Part shown: positions 1-9,082 of the stretch, one piece after another
Position numbering within the stretch: the first letter of the stretch is position 1
How the letters are laid out: every line of letters starts with the position of its first letter
Origin: Sphingomonas sp. KR3-1
GTDB taxonomy: Bacteria > Pseudomonadota > Alphaproteobacteria > Sphingomonadales > Sphingomonadaceae
Direction: 5' to 3'
DNA length: 64,000 nt
Assembly (NCBI RefSeq): GCF_040049295.1
Contig: NZ_JBDZDQ010000003.1
Span: forward strand, 496,001 to 560,000
Translations under genes and position numbers: made by a program
The notes under the pieces: model-generated
What the model was told of the DNA's origin: nothing
The model's database searches: none
Seen by the model: the letters and a program-made list of their open reading frames with translations, nothing else

Positions 1-287
1 ACGAGTTCAACGCGGACGTCGCCGCCCGCTTCGCCAAGCTCGACACCGACAAGGACGGCAAGGTCAGCCAGGCCGAGCGCGAAGCCGGCCGTCCCGGCGG
101 CGGTGGCGGCATGGGCATGCGCGGCATGACCGGCGACATGACCCTCGCCGACATGCAGGCCCAGGCCGCCAAGCGCTTCGACCGCATCGATGCCAATCAC
201 GACGGCAAGATCGATCAGGCCGAACGCGACGCCATCCTTGCCCGCATGGGCAACCGCCAGGCACCCCCGCCGGCCGACGCCAACTAA
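1..287 (+). CDS. EF-hand domain protein (5' end outside window)
   Basis: The C-terminal 94 residues of a protein whose start lies before the window; the reading frame begins at base 3. Two canonical EF-hand calcium loops are visible, DTDKDGKVSQAE near the start and DANHDGKIDQAE near the end. They are separated by a Gly/Met-rich linker (GGGGGMGMRGMTGDM). Proteins of this type in Proteobacteria are usually secreted or periplasmic and bind Ca2+, but no signal peptide can be checked here. It ends about 140 bases before a response regulator on the same strand, so a shared transcript is possible. The calcium-loop assignment is strong; the physiological role is unknown. Confidence 0.85.
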   Translation, partial: EFNADVAARFAKLDTDKDGKVSQAEREAGRPGGGGGMGMRGMTGDMTLADMQAQAAKRFDRIDANHDGKIDQAERDAILARMGNRQAPPPADAN

Positions 288-425
288 GTCGACCGGACCC
301 TATCCCGGGCGGGCCTTGCCTCCTCTCGTCGCCCGCCCGGGTATTTTCTCCCCAAGCCTTGCGGCCAGCATCCGCACGGGCGACTCCTCTTTGCGGCACG
401 CGTCATGACTTGCTACGAACCCGAC

Positions 426-1145
426 ATGACGGAAACGCCGCACCTCCTGCTCGTCGAGGACGAGCGCTCGATCCGCGAGCCGCTCGCGCAATATCTCACC
501 AGGCAGGGCTTCCGGATCACCCAGGCCGGCGATGCCGAGGGCGCCCGCGCCCGCATGGCCGCCTATGCGATCGATCTCGTCGTGCTCGACATCATGATGC
601 CCGGCGAGGACGGGCTGTCGCTCTGCCGCCATATCCGCGAGACCAGCGAGACGCCGGTCATCCTGCTCACCGCGCGCGGCGAGGAGACCGATCGCATCGT
701 CGGGCTCGAGATGGGCGCCGACGATTATGTCGTGAAGCCCTTCTCCCCGCGCGAGCTCGCCGCCCGGATCAAGGTGGTGCTGCGCCGCCTCCAGGCCGGC
801 GGCGTCCGCCAGCACGCCCCCGATGCCGGCAGCTTCGCCTTTGCCGGCTGGGTGCTCAAGACCGGCGAGCGCGCGTTGGTCGATCGCGAGGGCGTCTCGG
901 TCCCGCTGTCCACCGGCGAGTACAGCCTGCTCCACGCCCTGGTCACCCGCCCGCGCGCCGTGCTCACCCGCGACCAGCTGCTCGACCTGACACAGGGCCG
1001 CGAGGCCGCCGCCTTCGATCGCGCGATCGACAACCAGGTCAGCCGCTTGCGCAAGAAGATCGAGCCCGATCCCAAGAACCCCGCGATCATCAAGACCGTG
1101 TGGGGCGGCGGCTACACGCTGGCTGCGGAAGTGACGCGGCTTTGA
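426..1145 (+). CDS. OmpR-family two-component response regulator
   Basis: An N-terminal receiver domain starts LLLVEDERSIREPL, with the phosphoacceptor Asp about residue 55 in VVLDIMMPGEDG and the conserved Lys in DDYVVKPFSP. A C-terminal winged-helix DNA-binding domain follows (LSTGEYSLLHALV ... DNQVSRLRKKIE ... IIKTVWGGGYTL). The length of 239 residues is normal for the family. An ATG at 405 would add seven residues; I prefer 426 because it places the receiver start at the usual distance. The next gene is a histidine kinase, so this is its likely partner, although a large palindromic repeat sits between them. The signal is not deducible from the sequence; the genomic type resembles RstA/OmpR regulators. 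Confidence 0.93.
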   Translation: MTETPHLLLVEDERSIREPLAQYLTRQGFRITQAGDAEGARARMAAYAIDLVVLDIMMPGEDGLSLCRHIRETSETPVILLTARGEETDRIVGLEMGADDYVVKPFSPRELAARIKVVLRRLQAGGVRQHAPDAGSFAFAGWVLKTGERALVDREGVSVPLSTGEYSLLHALVTRPRAVLTRDQLLDLTQGREAAAFDRAIDNQVSRLRKKIEPDPKNPAIIKTVWGGGYTLAAEVTRL

Positions 1146-1163
1146 GCGGTGCCCGGCCGCCGA

Positions 1164-1283
1164 TCTCCCTCTCCCCCTCGGGAAGAGGGTCGGGGAGAGG
1201 GGCAGTGTGTCTTGATCCGCGAACCGCAGGGCGCGCCGCACCCTCCTGCCCCTCTCCAAACCCTCTTCCCGAGGGGGAGAGGG
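1164..1283. repeat. Type-1 intergenic palindromic repeat
   Basis: A perfect 23-bp inverted repeat: bases 1167-1189 (CCCTCTCCCCCTCGGGAAG...) are the reverse complement of 1261-1283. The interior contains further CT-rich arms and the word cagtgtgtctt. Related elements lie at 11850-11963 and 54128-54233, in part in the opposite orientation. The element separates the response regulator from its kinase and would fold into a long hairpin in the transcript. Confidence 0.85.
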
Positions 1284-1305
1284 CTTTTGCGGCAGGCGAA
1301 CGGAG

Positions 1306-2703
1306 GTGACCCGCCTCTTCCCCCGCTCGCTCCCCGGCCAGATCGCCCTCCTCGTCGCGGTCGCGCTGTTCGTCGCGCAGGCGATCAGTTTCGGCCTGCT
1401 CGTCCGCGAGCGCCAGAATGCGCGCTTCGCCCAGGTGATCGTCCCCACCGTCACCCGGCTTATCGACGCCGCCGAGCGGCTCGGCACCCCGGTCAATCCG
1501 CGCCCCGAGCCGCCCGGCGGCGGCCCGGACCGTCGCGAGGGCCGCGAGGCGCGCCGCCTGGCCCGTGGCCGGGTCGATCTCGTCCCCGCCAATCCGATCC
1601 CGGTCGAGCTCGAGCGCCGCGGCGATGTCGAGAGCGATCTGCGCCGCGGGCTCACCGATGGCGGCGTCCAGGTCGGCCAGGTCATCGCCGTGGTCCGCCC
1701 GATCGATGCCAACCGCCCGATCCTCAAGCGCATGGACCCGGCCCGCGCCGATCGCCTCCGCCGCCTCGGCGCCGAGCTGATGGTCGCGGTCGAGCTGCCC
1801 GGCAAGGGCTGGCTCTCGCTCAGCTCGGCCTGGCCGCGCTCCGAGCGCGCGCTGATCTGGCAGCTGCTCGCGCAGACCTTGATCCTCTACATCGTCGTGC
1901 TCGTGCCGGTGCTCGTCGCCGGCCACCGCATCGCCCGCCCGTTGCGCAAGCTCGCCGAGGCGACCCGCGCCTTCCATCCGAACGACGGCGCAGACCCGGT
2001 CGAGGAGAGCGGCCCCAGCGACGTCCGCGCGGTGATCGCCGCCTATAATGCGCTCAGCACCCGCGTCACCGCGATGCTCGACGAGAAGGACCGGATGCTC
2101 GGCGCGATCGGCCATGACCTGCGCACGCCGCTCGCCGCCCTCCGGGTCCGCATCGAATCGGTCGAGTACGAGGAAGACCGCGCCCGCATGGCGGACACGA
2201 TCGACGAGATGAACCACACGCTCGACGACATCCTCAGCCTCGCGCGCCTGGGCCGTCCGAGCGAGCCGCCGACCGATGTCGACCTGTCCGCGCTGATCGA
2301 CGCCGTGGTCGAGGATTTCCGCGATCTCGACCAGGACGTCTCCTTCGAGGAGGCGCCGCGGCTGCGCATGCACCTGCGCCCGTCGCTGATGCGCCGCGCG
2401 GTCCGCAACCTGATCGAGAATGCGATCAAATATGGCGGCGCGACCGAGGTCCGCCTGCGTTCGGACGACCGGAGCGTCCGGATCGAAGTCTGCGATCGCG
2501 GCCCCGGCATCCCGCCGGAGAAGCTCGAAAAGGTCTTCGATCCCTTCACCCGCCTCGAGGAATCCCGCAACCGCGAGACCGGCGGCGCCGGCCTGGGCCT
2601 GGCGCTCGCCCGCGCCATCGTCCGCGACGCCAGCGGCGAGATCACCCTCGCCAACCGCGAAGGCGGCGGCCTGGTGGCGACGATCACCCTGCCGCGAACC
2701 TGA
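1306..2703 (+). CDS. Sensor histidine kinase
   Basis: A membrane-bound sensor kinase of 465 residues from a GTG start. The order is: transmembrane helix at about residues 10-30 (IALLVAVALFVAQAIS), a periplasmic region of about 150 residues rich in Arg/Pro, a second helix (LLAQTLILYIVVLVPVLVAG), a HAMP linker (RIARPLRKLAEATRAF), the phosphoacceptor His in IGHDLRTPLAALR, and the N box NLIENAIKYGG. G1 and G2 boxes follow (DRGPGIPP, GGAGLGLALARAI). Together with the upstream regulator it forms a two-component system. The Shine-Dalgarno-like ggagg runs directly into the GTG, so the exact start is uncertain. The ligand is unknown. Confidence 0.92.
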   Translation: MTRLFPRSLPGQIALLVAVALFVAQAISFGLLVRERQNARFAQVIVPTVTRLIDAAERLGTPVNPRPEPPGGGPDRREGREARRLARGRVDLVPANPIPVELERRGDVESDLRRGLTDGGVQVGQVIAVVRPIDANRPILKRMDPARADRLRRLGAELMVAVELPGKGWLSLSSAWPRSERALIWQLLAQTLILYIVVLVPVLVAGHRIARPLRKLAEATRAFHPNDGADPVEESGPSDVRAVIAAYNALSTRVTAMLDEKDRMLGAIGHDLRTPLAALRVRIESVEYEEDRARMADTIDEMNHTLDDILSLARLGRPSEPPTDVDLSALIDAVVEDFRDLDQDVSFEEAPRLRMHLRPSLMRRAVRNLIENAIKYGGATEVRLRSDDRSVRIEVCDRGPGIPPEKLEKVFDPFTRLEESRNRETGGAGLGLALARAIVRDASGEITLANREGGGLVATITLPRT

Positions 2704-2847
2704 TAAAATCCTCCCTGAGCTTGTCTCGGGGAGGGGGACCGCCGCCGAAGGCGGTGGTGGAGGGGCGCGGCGGCACCGCCGCGTTGCGGCGGCCCCACCA
2801 CCTTGGCTGGCGCGAATGGTCCCCTCCCCAGCAAGCTGGGGGAGGAA
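2704..2847. repeat. Type-2 intergenic palindromic repeat
   Basis: A complex element beginning one base after the kinase stop. It has arms reading gcttgtctcggggaggggga and agcaagctgggggagg, and inner arms around gccgccgaaggcggtggtgg. Its left half is the reverse complement of the right half of the element at 35163-35317, so the two copies are the same family in opposite orientation. Its function is unknown. It lies directly upstream of the ndk terminator. Confidence 0.8.
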
Positions 2848-2894
2848 CTGGTCGGACACTCCGCACACCAAGCGCACCACCCGCCCCGGAAACC

Positions 2895-2924
2895 AAAAAG
2901 GCCGGGGCGCTAACCCCGGCCTTT
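2895..2924 (-). terminator. Rho-independent terminator of ndk
   Basis: An 11-bp perfect stem (2897-2907 with 2914-2924) around a 6-base loop. On the minus strand it is followed by a run of five T (2895-2899). It lies 24 bases past the ndk stop codon. The stem is symmetrical and could also stop plus-strand transcription from the kinase gene, but the T-tract favours the minus strand. Confidence 0.85.
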
Positions 2925-2948
2925 CGCAACCAGATCGGTCGAAAAAGT

Positions 2949-3371
2949 TCAGCCGACGATCTCTTCCGGCTTGAAGAAGAAGGCGATCTCGATCGCCGCA
3001 TTCTCTTCGGAGTCCGAACCGTGCACCGAGTTCGCCTCGATCGATTCGGCCAGTTCCTTGCGGATCGTGCCGGCATCGGCATTGGCGGGGTTGGTCGCGC
3101 CCATGATGTCGCGGTTGGCCTGGACGGCGTTCTCGCCCTCGAGCACCTGCACCACCACCGGGCCCGAGATCATGAACTCGACCAGGTCGTTGAAGAAGGG
3201 GCGCTCGCGGTGGACGCCGTAGAAGCCCTCGGCCTGCTCGCGGCTCATCTGGATGCGCTTGGAAGCGACGACGCGCAGGCCGGCCTCCTCGAGCATCTTG
3301 GTGACCGCACCGGTGAGGTTGCGGCGAGTGGCATCGGGCTTGATGATCGAAAAGGTCCGGGTCGCGGCCAT
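2949..3371 (-). CDS. ndk: Nucleoside diphosphate kinase
   Basis: A cytoplasmic enzyme that transfers the gamma-phosphate of ATP to other (d)NDPs through a phosphohistidine. The 140-residue length is standard. Visible motifs are the N-terminal [17 protein letters not shown] and the active-site histidine in NSVHGSDS near residue 117. The nucleotide-binding residues of the [14 protein letters not shown] stretch are also present. It is monocistronic: a strong terminator follows and more than 300 bases without a gene precede it. Identification is secure. Confidence 0.98.
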   Translation of the reverse strand: MAATRTFSIIKPDATRRNLTGAVTKMLEEAGLRVVASKRIQMSREQAEGFYGVHRERPFFNDLVEFMISGPVVVQVLEGENAVQANRDIMGATNPANADAGTIRKELAESIEANSVHGSDSEENAAIEIAFFFKPEEIVG

Positions 3372-3688
3372 GGCCGTGCGGCTCCTGTATTTGGGTTGGG
3401 GAAAAGTCGCGGCTCCCTAGTCCGGGGATGCACAGGATGCAAGCGCCGCGGCTGTCCTACAGGCGCGCGTTCTGCTATTGTTCCCGCCGGCGCTCTTTGA
3501 ATCATGAAGATCATGCGATGAACGCGCAGCCCGTTCGGCGGCGCGTGCATATATCCGCGTGCAAGGTGTCCGTTCGTGCAACACCGCCACGGAGGGAAAA
3601 CGGCAAGGAAAGCGTACGGAAACGGCACCTCTAAAGGCGCATTCGGCCCATACGCACCATACTTCCGCGTCCGAAGTGCCCGGAACGC
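3372..3688. other. Gene-free region between holC and ndk
   Basis: It holds no convincing coding region. Short open frames (for example one on the plus strand from about 3518) lack a recognisable ribosome-binding site and family motifs. The ndk promoter must lie here because both flanking genes are on the minus strand and ndk is downstream. I could not assign -35/-10 boxes with confidence. Confidence 0.5.
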
Positions 3689-4132
3689 TCAGGCCGCCTT
3701 CTCCCAGCGCCCCTGCTCGTTCTGCTTCCAGTAGTTGCGCTCCACGCCCTCGCGGTCGGCCAGCGCCTTCCAGGCCTGGCGCGCTTCGGCGATGCGCTCC
3801 TCGTCGAAGAAGTGGAAGGCGCGCTCGAAGCCCAGCGCCTCGTCGCGCCACACTCCGTCAGCCAGCGCGATGTTCTTCGCGCCATTGGCCGCCATAGCCG
3901 CCTCGCCCGCGATCAGGATCGGCTGGCGGTCGTCGTCGGGCCCGCCCACCTGGCCGTGCGGCAGGAAGCTCTCCGCGCTGTAGGTCCACAGCAGCTGGTC
4001 GAGCTTTGCCCGTTGGCTCGCCTCCCCGGCTACGATAAGCAGCCTCCCGCCGGTCTCGACCACGCGTTCGGCGATCCGGGGCAGCGCGCGCTCGAGCGGA
4101 AGCTGCGTCAGATGGTAGAAATCGACCTGCAT
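3689..4132 (-). CDS. holC: DNA polymerase III chi subunit
   Basis: A 147-residue protein starting MQVDFYHLTQLPLERALP, the typical opening of HolC, which links the clamp-loader psi subunit to SSB in the replisome. Conserved features are the GGRLLIVAGEASQ strand and the DQLLWTYSAESFLPHG segment. The near C-terminal FFDEERIAEARQAWKAL helix region is also typical. The start at 4132 has aggagcc just upstream. The same frame is open further upstream (to 4264), but that extension would overlap lptD and has no family match. Confidence 0.93.
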   Translation of the reverse strand: MQVDFYHLTQLPLERALPRIAERVVETGGRLLIVAGEASQRAKLDQLLWTYSAESFLPHGQVGGPDDDRQPILIAGEAAMAANGAKNIALADGVWRDEALGFERAFHFFDEERIAEARQAWKALADREGVERNYWKQNEQGRWEKAA

Positions 4133-4241
4133 GGCTCCTGTTAGCGCTTCCGTGCGTTCGGGCCAACGCACGTGACGTTGCGATGGCGCAATCGCTGCGA
4201 TAGGGCGGGAACGGCCGCGTGCACGGGAGTGAGAAATAAAG

Positions 4242-6599
4242 GTGGGAATCGAAGTGACGCGCAAGGCCTTGCTGCTGACGGCCGCGCTCGGCGTGTGCCT
4301 GGCGGCCGAAGCGCGCGCCCAGCAGGCGACCGAGACGCTGCAGACGGTGCCGCAGCCCGGTCCCCAGGCCGCCCCGGCGCCTCCGCCTGCGCCGACGACG
4401 CCCGCGCCGACTCAGGACGCGACGCCGAGCCTGCAGACCCCCGCGGTCGAGCCCCCGCCGCCCTCGCCCACGGCGCTGCCCGAAGGCGAGGACCAGATCC
4501 AGTTCACTGCCGACCAGCTCGACTATGACAATGAGCAGGACGTGGTGACGGCCACCGGCGACGTCCGCCTCTATCGCCGCAGCGAGCGGCTGCGCGCCGA
4601 CAACGTCGTGTGGAACCGCAAAACCGGCAAGGTGATGGCAGAGGGCAATGTCGTCGTCGTCAATTCGCAGGGCGACAGCGCCTATGGCGACCAGGTCGAG
4701 CTGACCGACACGCTGAAGGGCGGCATCGTCGAGAACATGCTGGTGGTGCTCGATGCCGGCGGCCGCATCGCCGCCCAGCATGGCGAGCGCCACGAGGATG
4801 GCAGCTTCACTGTCGAGAATGCCGCCTACACGCCCTGCGCGGTCGGCGATTCGGAGGGCTGCCCCAAGGAGCCGAGCTGGAAGATCACCGCCAACCGCGT
4901 GATCTACGAGCCCGCCAAGAAGCGGCTGCGCTATTCGGGTGCCCGCGTCTCGGTGTTCGGTTTCGCGACGATCCCGCTGCCGGTCTTCTCGCATCCGGTC
5001 GGCGGCGAGAGCGCGAGCGGCTTCCTGACCGCGGACCTGCGCTACAACCGCACCAACGGCTTCCAGTTCGCGCTGCCCTATTACATCAGCTTCGCGCCCA
5101 ATCGCGACCTCACCGTCACGCCGCGCATCTACACCAACGTGCTGCCGATGATGCAGGCGCAATATCGCGAGCTCAATTCGCTCGGCGCCTTCCAGGTCAG
5201 CGCCTATGGTACCTATAGCCGCCGCGCCGACGACCTGACCGTGCCGATCACGCCGGCCACGTCGAAGAACGACTTCCGCGGCTATGTCGATGCCATCGGC
5301 AATTTCCAGATCGATCCCTATTGGAGCGCCAGCGCGTCGATGCGGCTGGTCTCGGATCGTACCTTCCTGCGCCGCTACGACATTTCGAACGACGATCGGC
5401 TGCGCAATAACGTTCGCGTACAACGCATTGATTCTGATAGCTATTTTTCGATCAATGCTTGGGTCGTGCAGACCCTTCGGGTGGGCGATCGCCAGGGGCT
5501 GCAGCCCTATGCCCTGCCCGAGATCGACTATCGCCGCCGGATGAACGACGGCGTGATCGGCGGGCGTTTCGAGTTCCAGCTCAACACGCTGGCGATCGGC
5601 CGCTCCGATGGGCAGGACACGCAGCGCGCCTTCGCCAGCGCCCGCTGGGACCTGCGCCGGCTGACCAACTGGGGCCAGGAAGTGACGCTCACTGCCTATG
5701 CCCGCGGCGACCTCTACAACGCGCACGACACGATGCTGACGACGATCGCCAGCTATCGCGGCGAGGAGGGGTTCCACACCCGCGGCATCGCCGCCGGCGC
5801 GATCGACGTGAAATGGCCGCTGGTCGGCGAGCTGTTCGGCGGCACCCAGCGCATCACCCCGCGCGTCCAGCTGGTCGCCTCGCCCAAGATCGCCAATCTC
5901 GAGGTGCCCAATGAGGATGCCCGCGCGGTCGACCTCGAGGATTCCAACCTCTTCGCGCTCAATCGCTTCCCCGGCTACGACCGGTTCGACGACTCGACCC
6001 GCTTCACCTGGGGCCTCGACTATGCGCTCTACCTGCCGGGCTTCTCGATCGACGCCAATATCGGCCAGAGCTACCGCATCTCCTCGCGCCCGACGCTGCT
6101 CCCCGATGGCACAGGGCTGACCGACCGGGTCTCCGACATTGTCGGCCGCACCACGATCCGGTTCCGCGACTTCGTCAGCTTCTCGCACCGCTACCGGCTC
6201 GACAAGGACGGCCTCGCCTTCCGGCGCAACGAACTCGACATGACGCTCGGGTCGCGCGCCACCTATGTCGAGCTCGGCTATCTGCGGCTCAACCGCAATA
6301 TCGGCCCGGCGCTCGAGGACCTGCAGGACCGCGAGGAGGCGCGGCTCGGCGCCCGCATCCAGATCGCCCGCTTCTGGTCGCTCTCGGGCTCGACGCTGAT
6401 CGACCTCACTGATCGCAACGAGGATCCCACCTCGCTGGCCGACGGCTTTGAGCCGGTGCGCCACCGCCTCGGCATCACCTATGAGGACGACTGCCTCCGC
6501 CTAGGCTTCACCTGGAAGCGCGACTATGCGACCACGGGCGATGCGGCGAAGGGCAATTCCTATCTCTTGACGCTGGCGTTCAAGAACCTCGGGCGCTAG
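4242..6599 (+). CDS. lptD: LPS-assembly outer-membrane protein LptD
   Basis: An outer-membrane beta-barrel that, with LptE, inserts lipopolysaccharide (or the sphingomonad counterpart glycolipids) into the outer leaflet. It has 785 residues from a GTG start. The order is: signal peptide (KALLLTAALGVCLAAEARAQ), a Pro/Gln-rich linker, an OstA/LptA-like beta-jellyroll (about residues 85-170; IQFTADQLDYDNEQDVVTAT and VMAEGNVVVV), then the long barrel. Cysteines near TPCAVGDSEGCPKEPSW and near the C-terminus (YEDDCLRLGFTW) match the family's disulfide pattern. A GTG at 4254 is an alternative start. A short AT-richer patch lies at 5401-5460 (see findings). It begins an operon with surA-like, pdxA and rsmA. 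Confidence 0.95.
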   Translation: MGIEVTRKALLLTAALGVCLAAEARAQQATETLQTVPQPGPQAAPAPPPAPTTPAPTQDATPSLQTPAVEPPPPSPTALPEGEDQIQFTADQLDYDNEQDVVTATGDVRLYRRSERLRADNVVWNRKTGKVMAEGNVVVVNSQGDSAYGDQVELTDTLKGGIVENMLVVLDAGGRIAAQHGERHEDGSFTVENAAYTPCAVGDSEGCPKEPSWKITANRVIYEPAKKRLRYSGARVSVFGFATIPLPVFSHPVGGESASGFLTADLRYNRTNGFQFALPYYISFAPNRDLTVTPRIYTNVLPMMQAQYRELNSLGAFQVSAYGTYSRRADDLTVPITPATSKNDFRGYVDAIGNFQIDPYWSASASMRLVSDRTFLRRYDISNDDRLRNNVRVQRIDSDSYFSINAWVVQTLRVGDRQGLQPYALPEIDYRRRMNDGVIGGRFEFQLNTLAIGRSDGQDTQRAFASARWDLRRLTNWGQEVTLTAYARGDLYNAHDTMLTTIASYRGEEGFHTRGIAAGAIDVKWPLVGELFGGTQRITPRVQLVASPKIANLEVPNEDARAVDLEDSNLFALNRFPGYDRFDDSTRFTWGLDYALYLPGFSIDANIGQSYRISSRPTLLPDGTGLTDRVSDIVGRTTIRFRDFVSFSHRYRLDKDGLAFRRNELDMTLGSRATYVELGYLRLNRNIGPALEDLQDREEARLGARIQIARFWSLSGSTLIDLTDRNEDPTSLADGFEPVRHRLGITYEDDCLRLGFTWKRDYATTGDAAKGNSYLLTLAFKNLGR

Positions 6600-6693
6600 G
6601 CTCGGGGCCGAGGGGAACCGCTGGTAAGCCTAAGTTCAGGCACAATTGGCCATTAAGCGCCACTTTCCGGCAGATTTGAGGGTACGGATTCAC

Positions 6694-8085
6694 GTGAACA
6701 TTGGTGTTACCAAGGCGATCCGCGCAGGGCGCTTGTCCATTTTGGCGCTCGCGATCTCCAGTCTTGCATCCGCTGCTATGGCCCAGACGGTGCCGGACGC
6801 GACCGCCCCGCAGCCGTCGCAGGAAGACGCCAGCGCCGCGCTTGCCGCACAGCTGGACCTTCCGACCGATCTGAAGATCTTCGGCAAGGCCGATCCCAAC
6901 ATCCGCAAGCCCACGGCAATCGTGAACGACGCAGTGCTCACCGGCACCGATGTCGACCAGCGGCTCAACCTGATCATCGCGCTCAACAAGCTCAACCTGA
7001 AGCCGGAGGAGCGCGACCAGTATCGCATGATGATCCTGCGCCAGCTGATCGACGAGACGCTGGAGATCCAGGAAGCCAAGTCCAACGAGATCACGATCGA
7101 CGCCAAGGAGATCGACCAGAGCTTCGCGTCGATCGCCCGCCGCCTCCAGAAGACGCCAGAGCAGATGCGCGCCTTCCTGCGCCAGTCCGGCGCTTCGGAG
7201 CGCACGATGCGCAAGCAGATCGAGGGCGAGGTCGCCTGGCAGCGCGTGCTGCGCCGCAAGGTCGACATCAACGTGAGCGAGGAAGAGGCCAATGCCGTCC
7301 TCGCGCGCCTCAAGGCTGCGCAGGGCAGCGAGGAATATCACGTCTACGAAATCTACATGAACGCCACCGACGACCGTAAGCAGGAAGTCTATGCGGGCAT
7401 GCAGCGCATCATCCAGCAGATGAAGGAAGGCGCGCCCTTCGACTATCTCGCCAAGACCTATTCGGAAAGCTCGACCAAGGGCCAGGGCGGCGACCTCGGC
7501 TGGGTCCGCCTCGCCCCGGGCATCCTGCCGGACGAGATGTCCAAGGCAGTGGAGGAGATGACGCCCGGCCAGGTCGCCGGCCCGATCCCGCTCTCCACCG
7601 GCTTCACGGTCGTCTACCTCGCCGACAAGCGCAAGGTCGGCATGGCCGATCCGCGCGCGGCCAAGCTCTCGCTGCGCCAGATCACGATCACTTTCCCCAA
7701 GGGCACGACCGAGGCGCAGGCCACGGCGCGCGCCGGCCAGTTCGCAACCGCCACCCAGGCGATCAAGGGCTGCGGCGACGCGGCCAATGTCGCGGCGGCG
7801 CAGAATGCCGATGTGGTGGAGAAGGACGGCATCGTGATCGGCGACCTGCCACCCGCGCTGCAGCAGATCATCCTGCCGCTGCAGGTCGGCCAGGTTACCC
7901 AGCCCTTCGGCACGGTCGAGGATGGCGTGCGCGTGCTCGTCGTCTGCGGTCGTGACGATCCGCCCGCAGCGAACCTGCCTTCGGTCGAGCAGATCCAGGG
8001 CCAGATCGAGGACCAGCGCGTCAACCTGCGCGCCACGCGCATGCTCCGCGACCTGCGGCGCGACGCGCTTATCGAATATCGCTGA
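6694..8085 (+). CDS. surA: SurA-type periplasmic peptidyl-prolyl isomerase/chaperone
   Basis: A periplasmic chaperone for outer-membrane proteins. From the GTG at 6694 the protein has 463 residues and begins with a clear signal peptide (SILALAISSLASAAMA, cleavage before Q). The SurA N-terminal domain follows (IVNDAVLTGTDVDQRLNLII ... RRLQKTPEQMRAFLRQ). A parvulin rotamase domain comes next, with KEGAPFDYLAKTYSES and GGDLGWVRLAPGILPDEM. A second, divergent rotamase-like region lies near the C-terminus. A TTG at 6646 is in frame but would place charged residues before the signal peptide. Its position after lptD is the classical arrangement, since LptD is a SurA client. The pdxA start lies one base past its stop. 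Confidence 0.92.
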   Translation: MNIGVTKAIRAGRLSILALAISSLASAAMAQTVPDATAPQPSQEDASAALAAQLDLPTDLKIFGKADPNIRKPTAIVNDAVLTGTDVDQRLNLIIALNKLNLKPEERDQYRMMILRQLIDETLEIQEAKSNEITIDAKEIDQSFASIARRLQKTPEQMRAFLRQSGASERTMRKQIEGEVAWQRVLRRKVDINVSEEEANAVLARLKAAQGSEEYHVYEIYMNATDDRKQEVYAGMQRIIQQMKEGAPFDYLAKTYSESSTKGQGGDLGWVRLAPGILPDEMSKAVEEMTPGQVAGPIPLSTGFTVVYLADKRKVGMADPRAAKLSLRQITITFPKGTTEAQATARAGQFATATQAIKGCGDAANVAAAQNADVVEKDGIVIGDLPPALQQIILPLQVGQVTQPFGTVEDGVRVLVVCGRDDPPAANLPSVEQIQGQIEDQRVNLRATRMLRDLRRDALIEYR

Positions 8086-8086
8086 G

Positions 8087-9082
8087 GTGTTCCGGCCGCT
8101 CGCCATATCCATGGGCGATTCGGCCGGCATCGGCCCGGAGATCACCGCCAAGGCGTGGAAGGCGCGCGCGCTGCATTCGCTCGCGCCCTTCTTCGCGATC
8201 GGCTGCCCCCGCGCCGTGGAGCGGGTGTGGGACGGGCCGATCGTCCGGATCACCAACCCCGACGAGGCGGCGGACGCCTTCGAGCGCGGCCTGCCGGTGC
8301 TGGCGGTGAACGACACGATCGACGTGACGCCCGGCAGCCCGGACGAGGACAGCGCCAAGGCCGCGCTCCAGTCGCTCGAGCTGGCGGTGGGCCTGTCCAA
8401 TGCCGGCGCGGCCGGCGGCGTGGTGACCGGCCCGGTTTCCAAGGCCCAGCTCTACAAGATCGGCTTCACCCATCCCGGCCAGACCGAGTTCGTCGCCGAG
8501 CGCTGCGGCATCTCGCCGGAGAATGCCGTGATGATGCTCGCGGGGCCGACGCTGCGCGTGGTACCGATCACGGTGCACGAGCCGCTGGCCCGCGTTCCCG
8601 AGCTGCTCACGCTCGAGCTCGTCCTCGCCAAGGCCCGGGTGACGGCGCGCGGGCTGCTGCGCAACTTCGGCATCGAGCGGCCCCGCCTCGCCTTTGCCGG
8701 GCTCAATCCGCATGCCGGCGAGAGCGGCGAGATCGGCCGTGAGGAGATCGACGTACTTCAGCCTGCCATCGCCATCCTCCGCGAGGAGGGGATCGATGCG
8801 ATCGGGCCCTTCGCCGCCGATGCGATGTTCCACCCGCGCGCCCGCGCCGGCTATGACGTCGCGCTCTGCCCGACGCACGACCAGGCGCTGATCCCGATCA
8901 AGACGCTGCATTTCGACGAGGGCGTGAACATCACCCTCGGCCTGCCGATCGTCCGCACCTCGCCCGACCACGGCACCGCCTTCGGCATCGCCGGCAAGGA
9001 CGAGGCCAATCCCGGCGCGATGATCGCCGCGATCAAGATGGCCGCCAGCGCCGCCCAGCGCAGGGCCGAAGCCGCGGCGTGA
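8087..9082 (+). CDS. pdxA: 4-hydroxythreonine-4-phosphate dehydrogenase
   Basis: An NAD-dependent enzyme of the DXP-dependent pyridoxal-5'-phosphate pathway. The 331-residue length fits. The N-terminal motif reads [15 protein letters not shown]; the family usually has GDPAGIG, so a Pro-to-Ser change is present. The metal-binding histidine regions are visible ([41 protein letters not shown]), as is the C-terminal [21 protein letters not shown] segment. The GTG start at 8087 lies immediately after the surA stop (tgaggtg), implying coupled translation. The longer open frame upstream overlaps surA and is not credible. Confidence 0.95.
   Translation: MFRPLAISMGDSAGIGPEITAKAWKARALHSLAPFFAIGCPRAVERVWDGPIVRITNPDEAADAFERGLPVLAVNDTIDVTPGSPDEDSAKAALQSLELAVGLSNAGAAGGVVTGPVSKAQLYKIGFTHPGQTEFVAERCGISPENAVMMLAGPTLRVVPITVHEPLARVPELLTLELVLAKARVTARGLLRNFGIERPRLAFAGLNPHAGESGEIGREEIDVLQPAIAILREEGIDAIGPFAADAMFHPRARAGYDVALCPTHDQALIPIKTLHFDEGVNITLGLPIVRTSPDHGTAFGIAGKDEANPGAMIAAIKMAASAAQRRAEAAA

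Noticed and set aside
3428..3634. Small plus-strand open frame between ndk and holC
   Set aside because: No ribosome-binding site, no recognisable family, Arg-rich composition as expected by chance.
3858..6464. Very long open frame antisense to lptD
   Set aside because: It mirrors lptD codon periodicity in a GC-rich genome and has no family motifs. The plus-strand LptD is unmistakable.
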